DNA of 64,000 bases from Mytilisepta virgata (taxonomy: Eukaryota; Mollusca; Bivalvia; Mytilida; Mytilidae): positions 22,227,139 to 22,291,138 of the forward strand of contig CM051512.1 of NCBI GenBank assembly GCA_028015205.1, written 5' to 3'. Under the pieces are notes generated by a model. The model was not told where the DNA came from. It saw nothing but the letters and a program-made list of their open reading frames with translations, and ran no database searches. Numbering within the stretch: the first letter of the stretch is position 1; each line of letters begins with the position of its first letter. Position numbers and translations under genes: made by a program. This document shows positions 22,901 to 34,200 of this stretch, one piece after another.

Positions 22901-25300
22901 AGTCGAATTAGAATTATTGCATTGAATTCACAATCAATTTGTATCGTGTATTTTCCTACAAACTTATCGGTTTTAAATTTTCTATGTTGTTACTACCATC
23001 TGAAAATAGGATTTACAGTTATTGCTAAAATCGATAAAGGAAGTTCATCCATTACCCTCATCCTCGTCCCAGAGTCTTTAAGAACGAACTATTAAGATCT
23101 ATTCATATATTTATTTAATGAGAAACACTGAAATATGCACGTCTTGTGCATCAAAATTGGTATCAAAGAATTGATTACCAGGGAGTCGATACCGTGTTTG
23201 TGGATTCCAATTCCCCGAGGGTATAACCAGCTTAATTGCTTCATTTCGATGCTTGCCTTAAATTTATACACACTAGTGCATCACAATTGGTATCAAATAA
23301 TATATTTTTAACCACGAAGTCGATATATACGACTGATGGTTGACTCCAAGTCCCCAGACCGCCTCGGTGGTCTCGTGGTAGCGTGCTCGCCCCGAGTGCG
23401 GAAGGTCGTGGGTTCGATCCCCGGCCGGGTCAAACCAACGACATTAAAATTGGTATTTGCTGCTTCTCCGCCAAGCACGCGGCATCTTGGAGTAAGAGCA
23501 AAGACTGGTCGGCTCGGAGTCAGTATAATGTGTCCGAGTGAGGTGATATGTCTTCCTGCGGACAGTTACCTCGTGAGCTAGCACATTAAAAATCCGACTT
23601 AGCGTGTCGGTCTAGTACAAAGCAGGGATCATATTCATTATCATATCAACATGTTCTCGTCCTGATATGCACCTGGTTGCCACTGGACGTTAAACAATAA
23701 TTCATCCATCCATCCAAGTCCCCAAGGGTTTGCAAAAACTAAGGATTATCTCCCTCGTGCATAGCTCTGTCCTTAGATGGTTTTAGTATAACCCCTTTTT
23801 GTCATATTAGAATTTTTGAATTTGCTCTTTAACCTTTTGGATTATTGTTTTGGTTTTCAACATTTCAGGCTTTGAGCACAACTGATGAGTCGTAAATCGA
23901 CGAAATGTGCACATCTTGTGCATCAAAACGACTATCAAAGAATATAATTTTAAATGAATTATGAATGTAAAATTTTGTGAAAACTTAAGAGTATCTCTCT
24001 CCTACAGATCCCTGTCCTCTGATAGTGTTGGCTTTACCCTTTTGATCAATATGGCATTTTGAATTTTCTTTTCAACTTCTTGTTTTGTTGTCAACATTTT
24101 AGTCCTTGAGCACAATCATGTGTAATAAATCAACAGAATGTGCAAATCTTATGCATCAAAATTCGTATCAAAGAATGTTTTACACAAAGACAGGTTTTAA
24201 GAAACATGTTTTTTTCTATCGGATCCCCCCTCGTTCTACGGGTACAATTATTCATGAAAATAATTTGAACATATATCTTTTTTTCAAAAAATTGTGCGAG
24301 CATATTGCTCATTGTTAAGAAAATCGCCATACATTACGCCACAACAATTAGATCTTTAGTTCTTTGAATTTCGCCACTCTTTTTGGACTATGTAAATGTC
24401 TGGCGCTTCATTTTGCAAAAATGCTGAAAATTCGCCCCAATTTCTTTTTCCTCAAGAAAAAAATTAAAATTTTGCTCGCTAGCACCTATTTTTGCCATCC
24501 AAAAATCCAAAGAACTAAAAAAAACAATTTGGCGTGGCCTTAGCAGCGGTAAATAATTAAATTGTACAGTAGCAACCACCCTGAAAAAAACATCTTAACA
24601 CCACCAAAAAGAGTGAATGATAGAAAAGAGAACGGAAACGGGGACTGGGAATGTCAAAGAGACAACAACCACCAAAGAGCAGAAAAACAGCCCAATGCCA
24701 CCAATGGGTCTTCTACGCAGCGAGAAAATCCCGTACCCGCAAGTGGGCTTCAGCTGTCCCCTAAACAATAATGCATACTAGTTCAGCGAATTGGACGCCA
24801 CACTAAACTCCAAAACATACAAAGAACCAAAATTTGAAAAAAAACACACAAGACTAACAAAACCTAGCGATTCCCGACTTGGGACAGGCGAAAAAATGCG
24901 GCGGGGTTAAACATTGTTCTTCGAGATCTCAACCCTCCCCCTACACCTCTAGCCAATGTGGAATAAACAAACACCAGCGATGCGAGATGTATTATCATGT
25001 AACTTTTTTTTGACATTTTTAATTTAAACAAACACCAGCGATGCGAGATGTATTATCATGTAACTTTTTTTTGACATTTTTAATTTATGTAGTATATATA
25101 CATTAAAAATATTCCTAATTTTTTTCATTTCAGATGGGGTACCAGCAAATTTGCTCCCTTGTTATGATAAAGATCCAAATTGTGTACTGTATGGCAAACA
25201 TTTTTGTTCGTACTTGATGTTTCGAAAATTTAATCTCAATTACTGTCGCAAACACTGTAATTTTTGTACAGACAAAAATCTGATTACACATGGAAATTAA
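19921..25300 (+). CDS. Secreted protein with two ShK-type domains (3 exons, complete)
   Basis: Three exons, 19921-20008, 21553-21675 and 25134-25300, join with matching phases (1, then 1) and GT-AG borders to give 125 residues and a TAA stop. Residues 1 to about 18 are a hydrophobic signal peptide. Two six-cysteine domains follow: Cys37, 44, 52, 63, 67, 70 and Cys80, 87, 95, 108, 112, 115. Both show the ShK pattern C-x6-C-x7-C-x(10-12)-C-x3-C-x2-C, and each exon after the first carries one domain. ShK domains occur in channel-blocking peptides but also in many ordinary secreted proteins, such as metalloproteases and immune or shell proteins. No Lys-Tyr pair is seen where channel-blocking members carry it, and no enzyme domain is attached, so the role is unknown. 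Likely destination is extracellular. The ATG at 19921 is chosen because it opens the signal peptide. Intron 2 (3.46 kb) holds a SINE and other repeats. Confidence 0.88.
20499..20612. repeat. Imperfect foldback in ShK intron 1
   Basis: CTGCAGGGGAAAGAGTTCCA is opposed by TGGAACTCTTGCCTCTACAG. A spaced hairpin with a diverged middle. Confidence 0.6.
21893..22125 (-). repeat. High-copy dispersed repeat, inverted copy in ShK intron 2
   Basis: Reads TTTAACCCCGCCGCATTTTT, CTGAACTAGTATACATTATT and GGTCGGGTTGTTGTCTGTTT, the inverse of the repeat at 24590. Confidence 0.75.
23357..23713 (+). mobile_element. tRNA-derived SINE, full length, with target duplication
   Basis: The head has an A box (TGGTCTCGTGGTAGCG) and a B box (GGTTCGATCCC) as in tRNA genes. 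The tail ends GGACGTTAAACAATAATTC and a short CATC repeat. The 11-bp direct repeat CCAAGTCCCCA flanks it at 23346-23356 and 23714-23724. It lies in the second intron of the ShK gene, in sense orientation. Confidence 0.92.
24334..24543. mobile_element. TIR element (GGCCACGCC type) in ShK gene intron
   Basis: TTACGCCACAACAATTAGAT and TAGTTCTTTGAATTT are inverted at AAATCCAAAGAACTAAA and CAATTTGGCGTGGCCTTA. Confidence 0.65.
24590..24925 (+). repeat. High-copy dispersed repeat in ShK intron 2
   Basis: Blocks CAAAGAGACAACAACC, ACAATAATGCATACTAGTTC and GGCGGGGTTAAAC. Shared with 27940-28175 (same strand) and, inverted, with 21893-22125. Confidence 0.75.
24965..25086 (+). repeat. 61-bp tandem duplication before ShK exon 3
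   Basis: Two nearly identical units containing ACACCAGCGATGCGAGATGT and CATGTAACTTTTTTTTGAC. The second ends about 47 bp before the acceptor of exon 3. Confidence 0.9.
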
Positions 25301-25481
25301 AATACCGCTACAATATACAATTTGATTCTTTTCAATTGCGGCCAGACGTATCATGCTACTTAATACAGGTATTGATTCATTACTTGGAGATAAATAAACG
25401 GCAGCTTGATCATGATACGACCGCAAAATGTGGGCAGGTAAAGAACTAAAGTAAACGTGAACATATTATTAAGCTTTACCC

Positions 25482-25487
25482 AATAAA
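25482..25487 (+). terminator. Candidate polyadenylation signal of the ShK gene
   Basis: AATAAA lies 182 bp after the TAA of the ShK-domain gene. A second AATAAA at 25393-25398 is closer and could serve instead. Assigned by position only. Confidence 0.4.
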
Positions 25488-25489
25488 TT

Positions 25490-26720
25490 GTTGGATAATA
25501 TAATATACATTACACAGAAATATTGGACCTTCCACAAAAACCAGATGAAACCAAAAAGATAGAATCCAAGCCACCTTGCTTTTTTGGTCCCTTTAACCAT
25601 AGGTATCTCAAAAAATGTTAAAGTAAAAAGAAAAATGTTGCCATTTATTCCCCTTTATCTCTGAAATGACAAAAGTTACACAAAAACGCCAGACATAACT
25701 TTTATTGTATTTCTTTAAAAAAAAAAAGCATCAAAATCGGATAACAAATAAAAAAGTTTCAAATATTAAGATGTGTCCTTTTTCGACCCCTTACATCTCG
25801 AGAACATTAAGAGACAGTGAAAAACGGATTACATAATTTTTTTTATTTTCATCAAGGAACATTAAAAACCAAAAATCATAAAATTGGACGAACATTAAAA
25901 ATGTTACACCAACATTATCAAAAACCATTTAATGACCAACAGAAAAAAAGGGAAGGGTCAGGTTTCCCAATATCAATCCTAACCTGTATTTCTTATGTGG
26001 GAACATTGTTGTAAAACATTATATTGATACATTCAATAGAACAAAAGTAAAATGTCTACGGACGCCGATAGACGACAGGCCCATACCATAATATTTGCGG
26101 GCGTATAAATAGGAGATACCATCCCTAGAGAGGCGATAGCTTTCAATTACATCATTTATATGTGAATTTTATTAATTTTCAGATTATAAATTTTACAGTT
26201 CTGTTAAAATTTCAGTTGACCTTGCCTGAATTTTGTTTTAATCTGTTTCTGGAGTGCAATTAACTTCAAACACCCGTTTAAGAACTTGCTTGGAGCCACT
26301 GATGTCAAATGGTCTGTTTTGGAATTTCCTGGGGTGCACTTGGGTCATGGGAGCTAGCAAATTCTAAAACAGGCTGTTTGTCGTCAAAGGAATCTCCATG
26401 AACCCAACAAATCTAAAAAAGGTGTTTTAACGTCAGACGAATATTGCACTAAATTACATGCAAATTTTGATATCAAGTTAGCTGATAAAGTTCAATGCAC
26501 ATTTTACACGACAATATCAGTGGAGTTCATTATGATATGTTCTGCATTTGGATGGATGGATCATTGTTTAATATCCTGTTGCAATTATTACAAACATATC
26601 AGGACAAGAACATTTTGATGCAATACGAATATGAAAGCCGGGTTTTTATCCTGCTAGCTCGAGACAAGAGTCCTCAGGAAGACATGTCACCTCACCTTGG
26701 TGTTCAGATATTTTTTTGCA
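25490..26720. other. Intergenic DNA, repeats only
   Basis: 25530-26110 resembles the interior and end of a bivalve dispersed repeat (TCTACGGACGCCGATAGACG near 26053). No gene recognised. Confidence 0.5.
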
Positions 26721-26721
26721 A

Positions 26722-26742
26722 ATCGCAACCATTTGATTCTGT

Positions 26743-26774
<32 letters not shown>

Positions 26775-27015
26775 CTAGGATCCTGCCTTTTTTTTTGTCA
26801 AAATTTTGGTCCTGGATTTTTATTTTCATTTATTTTCGCCATTATTCTGGCCTAAATTTTTATTTTAATTTATACCAAAAAAAATTCTGATTGACACAGG
26901 TCCTGCTTTTTTTCACACCTAAAGTGATCCTGTCTTTTTATATTGCCAAAATCCTGGTGTTGCCTTTTTATCTCCCCCCCCCTTCCCCACATAAAAATCA
27001 AATGGTTGTTCCCTG
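26722..27015. mobile_element. Second member of the G-run TIR family
   Basis: Left end CGCAACCATTTGATTCTGT is followed by a 32-base G run (26743-26774). The right end has a C run, then CATAAAAATCAAATGG and TTGTTCCCT. The interior matches the 3833 element in inverse orientation. Confidence 0.7.
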
Positions 27016-27076
27016 AATACTATAGCTTTCTCTCATTTTCAACCAATTATGAACAAGACCAAAACCTGGTCTGGAC

Positions 27077-27187
27077 CTGCGTCACATCATGCAATTCAGA
27101 TCCAAAAATTGTTTTCCTACCCAAGACATTTTGGACGAACGGAGAGTCAAGCAGTTACATGACCTGCTTTCGCTGTTAGCAACGCAG
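27077..27187 (+). other. Candidate orphan exon
   Basis: A frame reading DLRHIMQFRSKNCFPTQDIL and ERRVKQLHDLLSLLATQ ends at a donor-like CAG|GTAAAA. Composition looks protein-coding, but no family was recognised and no partner exon or acceptor is certain. Confidence 0.25.
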
Positions 27188-27939
27188 GTAAAAAGTAGAG
27201 TAGGCAGACATGCATTCAAGTACCGGGTAGGCGGTGGGGCAGTTACAAACAGTGATGAAGAAACATTTGAACATTTGAGTTTGCTGTCTTTTAGACAGCT
27301 TTCTGTCTCATTTTACATGTCTATCTCCAAACTTCTGACATTTAAATGTAAATTGCAGGTCTCAAGATAAAAGTTTGCATTATATTTTTTTCTGATATCT
27401 CAAATTGTTTCCTTCACATAGTTATCAAATTTGACATAACATGCATGAACTGTATTTCCACATAATATGATTTTCTTTGATTCTCAACAAGGTGCATGAA
27501 TAAATCATTAAGATTTCAGAATACTTTTAATTTTTTACCCGTCATACTGATTTTTTTTATTTGAACATTTAAACATACAAGGAATTGAGGATAAATACCT
27601 GCATTGCTTAAGATATGCTACATGTAAGAATGCAATTGACCCTCAACTTCAAACAGCAGTAGAAATACATGTATATTATACGAAGGTACAAGGCAAACAA
27701 TATAAATTTTTCTGTGCTTTATGTTGTACTTGCCCCAACGAAAGCAGTTTTTTTTTACTCTAAATATGATTTTTTCAGTATTAAATAAGAAAAATTGACC
27801 TACTGAGAAAGGTTAAAATCAGTATTTGGGTATTTTACACAATTACGATTTGTTATTTGTGCATTTTGATCTTAAATCACAAGTGTAGTAACGTTTACTT
27901 ATTAATAAAGCTGGAAATTACAACAATGGAGTTAGCAGA

Positions 27940-28175
27940 ATGATAGAATAGAGAATGGAAACGGGGAATATGTCAGTCAAAGAGACAACAAACCGACCAA
28001 AGAGCAGAAAACAGCTCACGGCTAAAATAGGTCTTCAATGCAGCAGAAAATCCCACATCTTGAGGCAGGCTTCAGCTGAACCCTAAACAATAATGCATAC
28101 TAGTTCAGCGAAATGGACGGCACACTAAACTCCAAAACATACAAATGAACCAAAATTCAAAAAACACACAAGACT
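27940..28175 (+). repeat. High-copy dispersed repeat, downstream of EIF2B4
   Basis: Shares CAAAGAGACAACAAACCGAC, AATAATGCATACTAGTTCAG and AAACTCCAAAACATACAAA with 24590-24925. It begins about 100 bp beyond the EIF2B4 stop, so it may lie in the 3' UTR. Confidence 0.75.
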
Positions 28176-28273
28176 TTGAGCCCTGATGAGACTATGACAT
28201 TGACTTGAGACCACATGCAAAGTGTTTCAGCAATTGAATTATGGCGATATCACTTTAATTGTGCTATGTATGA

Positions 28274-31200
28274 TCAGATTTCTGCTGTTTCCACCTGTTT
28301 CATACGCAGTACAACAGGTACAGATGTACAGGGAATCAATCCTAATTCTGTAATCACTACGGATACGAACTCTGGTGGGGTCACATCATATACAAGGTTC
28401 AATAATGTCAAAGATTTATAGTCTCTCCAGTCTGACAGATAAGGTGTTTTGTTACCAATGGTTACAAGGTCATCAGGGTCACCTGTAAATCAAAAATATG
28501 TAAACTAGATTAATGCAACATAATTCTTGTCATCTTGATCACTATATTTAAAGAGTCCGTTTAATGCAATTTTCACAACTGAGAAAGCTGACACTTGTAC
28601 ACACAACACAATGGAAAAGAGTTATATATGCAGAATACAATAGCAGTTTACTGAACAGTATAATGAATGCAGTGGGTCACATTTTGGGTTCCTGGTGAAA
28701 TACTATCAAACTGGCATGGTCATAAATTCTATTGAAATATTTGTTTTCCAAACATTTTGTCTAAAGTGCCGGACTCTTTTTTGAGAATTTATGTTATTTG
28801 TAGTTTATCTTTTTTATCTGTTTATTTCACCGTGTAAAACAAGTAGAGCTGAAAAGATCTCACTTTTTCTACATTTAACGAAAGTAAACTTGAGTGCAAT
28901 CGGATACCTATGGGTAATTAAATAAAGGTCATTTTAATATGCATTAGAAAATTGGCCCATTCTTTAAACATAAAGACATACTTTTAATACCTAGAAAATA
29001 TGGAATGTTCAAAAATACAATTGCATTTCAAATAATTCCTCTAGATCCGAATCCACAATGGTTTATTCTTGTTAACAGTATTTTCAAACTGTATAACTGA
29101 GCAATAATTATATATTCTATAACAATGACCAGTTGATTATCAACTCAATATAATTAATTTTTTTATTTTTAAACTGCAAGGCATATCCGAACAATTTAAA
29201 ATCAAAGTGATGGAAATTACCACTGGAAAGATTGCAACTGTAGTTGTGCATAATTCCAAATGGTATTTTATCACAGATTTTTTCTCTGCCATGTGAGATC
29301 AAGTACAATAAATGTATTCCTTTTTTACTGAAATACTGAGTATTTTTTTATTCAAAATCGATGTACATTCCGGGGTACATGTACGAAGATAATTTTCAAT
29401 AAGAGTTCAATGTGTCTAAGTTATAAATTTTACTAAAATATTTGTTATTGGATCGTAATTTTACTTGAAATGACTTAAAAAATTAAGATTCACAAGCATG
29501 TCTGAGTTAACAGATAATCGTAAGCTTTTCTCCAATAATGGGTCCATTAAAAAAATAATCGTCACATTAGTAAATGCACAATTAATTTTGAAAATAAATT
29601 AATTTAAAAATAATGTCCCTAATGATAACTAGCTGCCCTGCTGTATTTTCAAAACATGGATGGAAATGTGTCAAAAATGTTAGTTTTAATGTATTTGGGA
29701 CCAGGGCTCTGCCTACTTCAGGAGGACAGGGAGAAATGACTTTTCTCTCTGAAGCTAACAAGAAGAAGTGGATGGAGATATGGAGAAGTCATTATGTGAG
29801 GTTCCAAAGCACTAATCGGCACTGATTATGTTTTTATTTGAAGAGCTATTCTAATTTTTTTTTTTTAAAGAAATTAAGATTCATTCTCCGATTTAGAGTT
29901 CAACTGATTTAAGGCAAATTTAATGTGCATGCCTTCTAAGCCAGTCTACAAAATGTGTATAAGAGAATCAACATAAAGAAGTTCATAAAATCGAATCATT
30001 ACTTCATTCACAGTATTTCTCTCATTGTTTTTAAATTATTGTTATTCCGGTCTGACTTACGTGGTTCGAGTTGTCAGCGCGCCGAGTAAATTTACCCATA
30101 TTTTACTTATTGGATTATTTCCCTTTGATTACTGATCGAAAACAATGGCGGCATGGATTTTATTTTCACTACACGAGTCAGAGTTTCCTTAAAATAACGG
30201 CTGTCATACTGGCGATTTGGACCATTGAAATGAATCAGGCAAGTAATTAAATTTATAGTCAACATAAACTTCACTTTTGAAACGAGATCAGGCGACTTTA
30301 ACTTCGCTTTTGATGAAAATTTTATTTGAGTTTTACTTCTTCGCCCGAATCGCCCTCTAGTTTGAGCCAATTGGGACAATACACGTAAGTTATACATAGA
30401 GAAAAGATTAAACATTCATTATTGCTATTCAAATTTCAACTCCAAACAATCCAATTTTCTAGTTTATCTAGATAAATGATTATGAAAAGCACGCACATGG
30501 AAGTTTTTCTACACCGAAATAACTATATCCATTCTACTATTAAATTCTTGATCCATTTTACTGTCAATATTTTGAAATTGTGATATACATAATTATCAAT
30601 GGAAATCTAAGCAGAGGTTTGGCAGATTGATTTTTTATAATAAACAATCAAATGAGTAACTTAAATGCCTACAGCAAGTTTCTCAGACTGAAATACAAAA
30701 TGGCTGAAATTTCAAAACATGCATAATTTAAAAGGGTCAATAAATATTCGTTAAAATTTATATAAAAGCAACATAATATTTTTTATTAATCGATAATCTT
30801 TAAAATAAAACTTATGAATGTAAAAGCCTTCTATATCTGTATATATGTAACGGTTTATTTTTTCCGGTGTGAAATTATTTCCGAACTAGTATATTAATAC
30901 ACTTCTGACGGAATAAAGTTGGAAAATATTTCATTATATAAAAATTAAGATTGCTATAAAATATTATCTGATTCATATTTTACACAAGATCATCATTTGA
31001 CGGTCGGAAAATATTTCACAGATATATGAATATCACAGCCGGAATAAATTATCTCTTACATATACATGTATGCACTCAGTGGAAATGTAACGGGAAGCTG
31101 CATCTTCGTAGATTTGTTTTGATAAATTCATCCGCCACGCATCATGTCTTCGAAATAATGTTCGGAAATTCATTTTATTCTTGGAAATTTTGGTAAATAA

Positions 31201-34200
31201 CAAAGATTATGTTAGTTAAAAATATTAGTTCAGATATTATCAACAAGAATAAAGAACTCGTAATTTAAAAAATGCTGTCATCATTGGAACTAAATTTTAT
31301 GTACTAATGTCTAATGGTATCGAAGAGGCCACACTTCCGGTTTTGGAGACCGATGCCATAGGAACGATTTGCAATCTTTCCAAAAATGAAAATCGCCAGT
31401 CTATAAATTTCATAATTAATGTGTCAAGAGTTTTAGAATCTTTTTCTCTAATGACAATGTAAAACTTCCAATCGTTTTTTGTTGGAAATTTCATTTACTG
31501 TAAATTCGGAAATTATTGCGATGTTTTTATTATTGCGAAAAATGCGACAGGGTTGTAATCGCAATAATTTAAACTCGCATTTTGGAATTTTTTATATCAA
31601 TGAAGCGGGATTTTTCTCAATATCGCAAAAATTAAAATCGCATTTTGGTCTAAAATGACAAAATCGCAATAATAAATGCACGCAATAATTTCTGAATTTA
31701 CAGTAACCAACGTGTGGTGATATCAGAATTTATCAAACAGGTCAAGAGATGTATAAATGCGCACAGAATTAGAGAACAAAAATATGCTGTCTTTCAAACT
31801 TTACCAATTGTACATGGTGTAATATGTACTCATCTGATACCGGGGTACATATATTTGAGAAATAATTCACGGTGGCTTCAAAATATCCTGATTTTACCAA
31901 AGGACAGCTCTTTATGCCAAATATCTCGCCATGAGCAGCAGTGAATTTACCTGTGGTAAAATCATATTTTCAAGCCACAGTGAATTACATGTATTTCTAT
32001 TCTAATAGGACAGTTTCTACAACATTTGGAAACACTGCAATATAGGTATTCAGACACATAAATGCCATTACAAACCGCAAGTTACACTATGACGTCGTTA
32101 AAGCTTGTGGGAAACGTTACTATGATGTTGCAAAACAAGCCGTCTGATATCTGTGATGTTAAGAGTCAAAATATCCATATTTTACCATTGATGTAGAAGC
32201 ATTTGAAGTAGACTATATTAGAATTCAATATATAATAGGATATAACAAATAACACCAGTACCTTACCTAATTCATTTAGAACAAAACTGTCTGTTTGTCC
32301 TCTTTCACAGAATTTATAAGTTTCACAACAGATTAGAACTGGCACATTAAATGACTTTGCCACCAGGGCAAGCTGAGAACTGCCTACTCGAGACATTACA
32401 CATCCATTTGCTAACAAGGCATGGGCTCCTAGGAAAACTTTTGTTGCCTGAAAAAAATTTGGAATACATGATCATACATTTATTTGAGATGTATAAATGC
32501 AAGAAGATTATTGTTGATATTGTGAATTTCATGACTGTATCAAAACAGTTACTATTAATTTTGAATGAACTTCAAAGGGATGAAAATTACTAAAGATACT
32601 TTTTTGTTATAATTTAAAACAGGTGATGCTATTATTGATAAAAACTGGCAGGTGTGCTTGTGTGCATGCTTGCAGGCTTTAACAGTAACGAGTGTGAATG
32701 AACAATATATTAACCCTTTCGCCGACGAGTCTCGGTTGACCGATTCAACTCGCTGACGAAGAGTCCCAGTTTACCGGGACTGTCATCTAGGTTTTATATT
32801 TCCTGCTCTTGAAGAGGAAATCAAGAGTTACCTTTCTTAGATTTGATACCAAAATAAATATAAAACAATGGGAATCTTTTTCCAAAAAACCATGTGAAAA
32901 AAAGACTGAGATTTGAGGATTTATGGGATTTTAACGTTAGGAATATGGATTTTAGAAATTTTTTGGCAAGATTTGAGTATGTATTCCTTATCAAAAAAAA
33001 AAAATGCACTCAATTTGTCCAAATTGATTGAAAACGACATTGATGATTATAATTTTATTTTTTATTTTCAATGACAAATACACATTTTTATAGTGATTTT
33101 AATGATATTTGAAGAATTTCAACATAATCAGCTGTGAAAACCACTTTTGGCTGGCAATTTTTTCGCCTTTTTATTCAGAAACGAAAAAGATCGTGAAGAG
33201 AACATATTTTATTCAGTTTTTCAGTGAAATATAGATTAAATGGCCTCTTTAACATTAACAATGTAGTAGACATTCAAGTCTGCCATCTTGTCAGGGAAGC
33301 CATTGTGCTAGAGTTACTTCCTGTGGGGAATCCATCGGTGAAATGGTTGAGTTACCTGGACTATAATTGACCACACAATTATTGCAAATGTCCAAGACAT
33401 TTAATACAATGAAATGTCAATGGCCTAGGAAAATTTCTTCAAACTTTAAAAACACTTTACCTACTTTCAGGACACCTCAGCTCATGGAATGGATTTTTCA
33501 AAATTTTATGAATACCTTTATCAATGAGAATTGTCTGGTCACTTGGGTGAAAGATGCAATGAGCTACATGTAAGTCGTAACTGAAACAATTGATCTTACT
33601 TGATTTTGTTTAATCATGTCTTCCAGAGAAACAAAACAATTCGGCCTATGGAATTTTCAATGTAAAAGGGAGATAACTCTTCCTATGAGATTTGATTAAA
33701 TTAGGTATTACAACCCCGTGTTGCATAAAATATAAACAAAGTGCATTAAAACTATTTAAAATAACAGTTTTACAAATTTTAGGATAGATAAATTCAAATT
33801 TTTAATTTTTTGAAATTTTCAAGCACATTAATTTTTTTATTGGAAATTCTCCATTCAGAATCATTTGTGGGGTATACAAAACGACTTTACAATTTTTATG
33901 TTTTCTTGGAAGACTACATAAGGTTAATTAACCAACCAAAGATTGTCTAACAATTCTAACGTTTAGACTTTCAAAATGCCAAAAATCCATTCCACGAACT
34001 GAAGTGTCCAGACAGTAAACATTAACTTATTTTCATAGAGGCCACACACAAAAAAAATGAAATGGTTTTCAACATAGGAAAGATAGATCTATCTAATTCC
34101 TGCTTTAACTTTTGGTTTATACGATCTTTTTCGAGAACGATTGCTCTTTGCGACAGAGGTAAAGAATGACGTATCACGCGACATTTTGTTAGGCATAGAA

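Noticed and set aside
23357..23430. tRNA gene on the plus strand
   Set aside because: It has A and B boxes but no stable cloverleaf that I can draw, and it continues into a SINE body with a target duplication.
26495..26890. 131-codon plus-strand frame with a glycine run
   Set aside because: The glycine run is the poly-G tract of a transposon end, and the rest shows no protein features.
30107..30415. 102-codon minus-strand frame with a nearby ATGGCGGC motif
   Set aside because: It lies in the last EIF2B4 intron, shows no domain and reads like chance sequence. The motif alone does not make a promoter.
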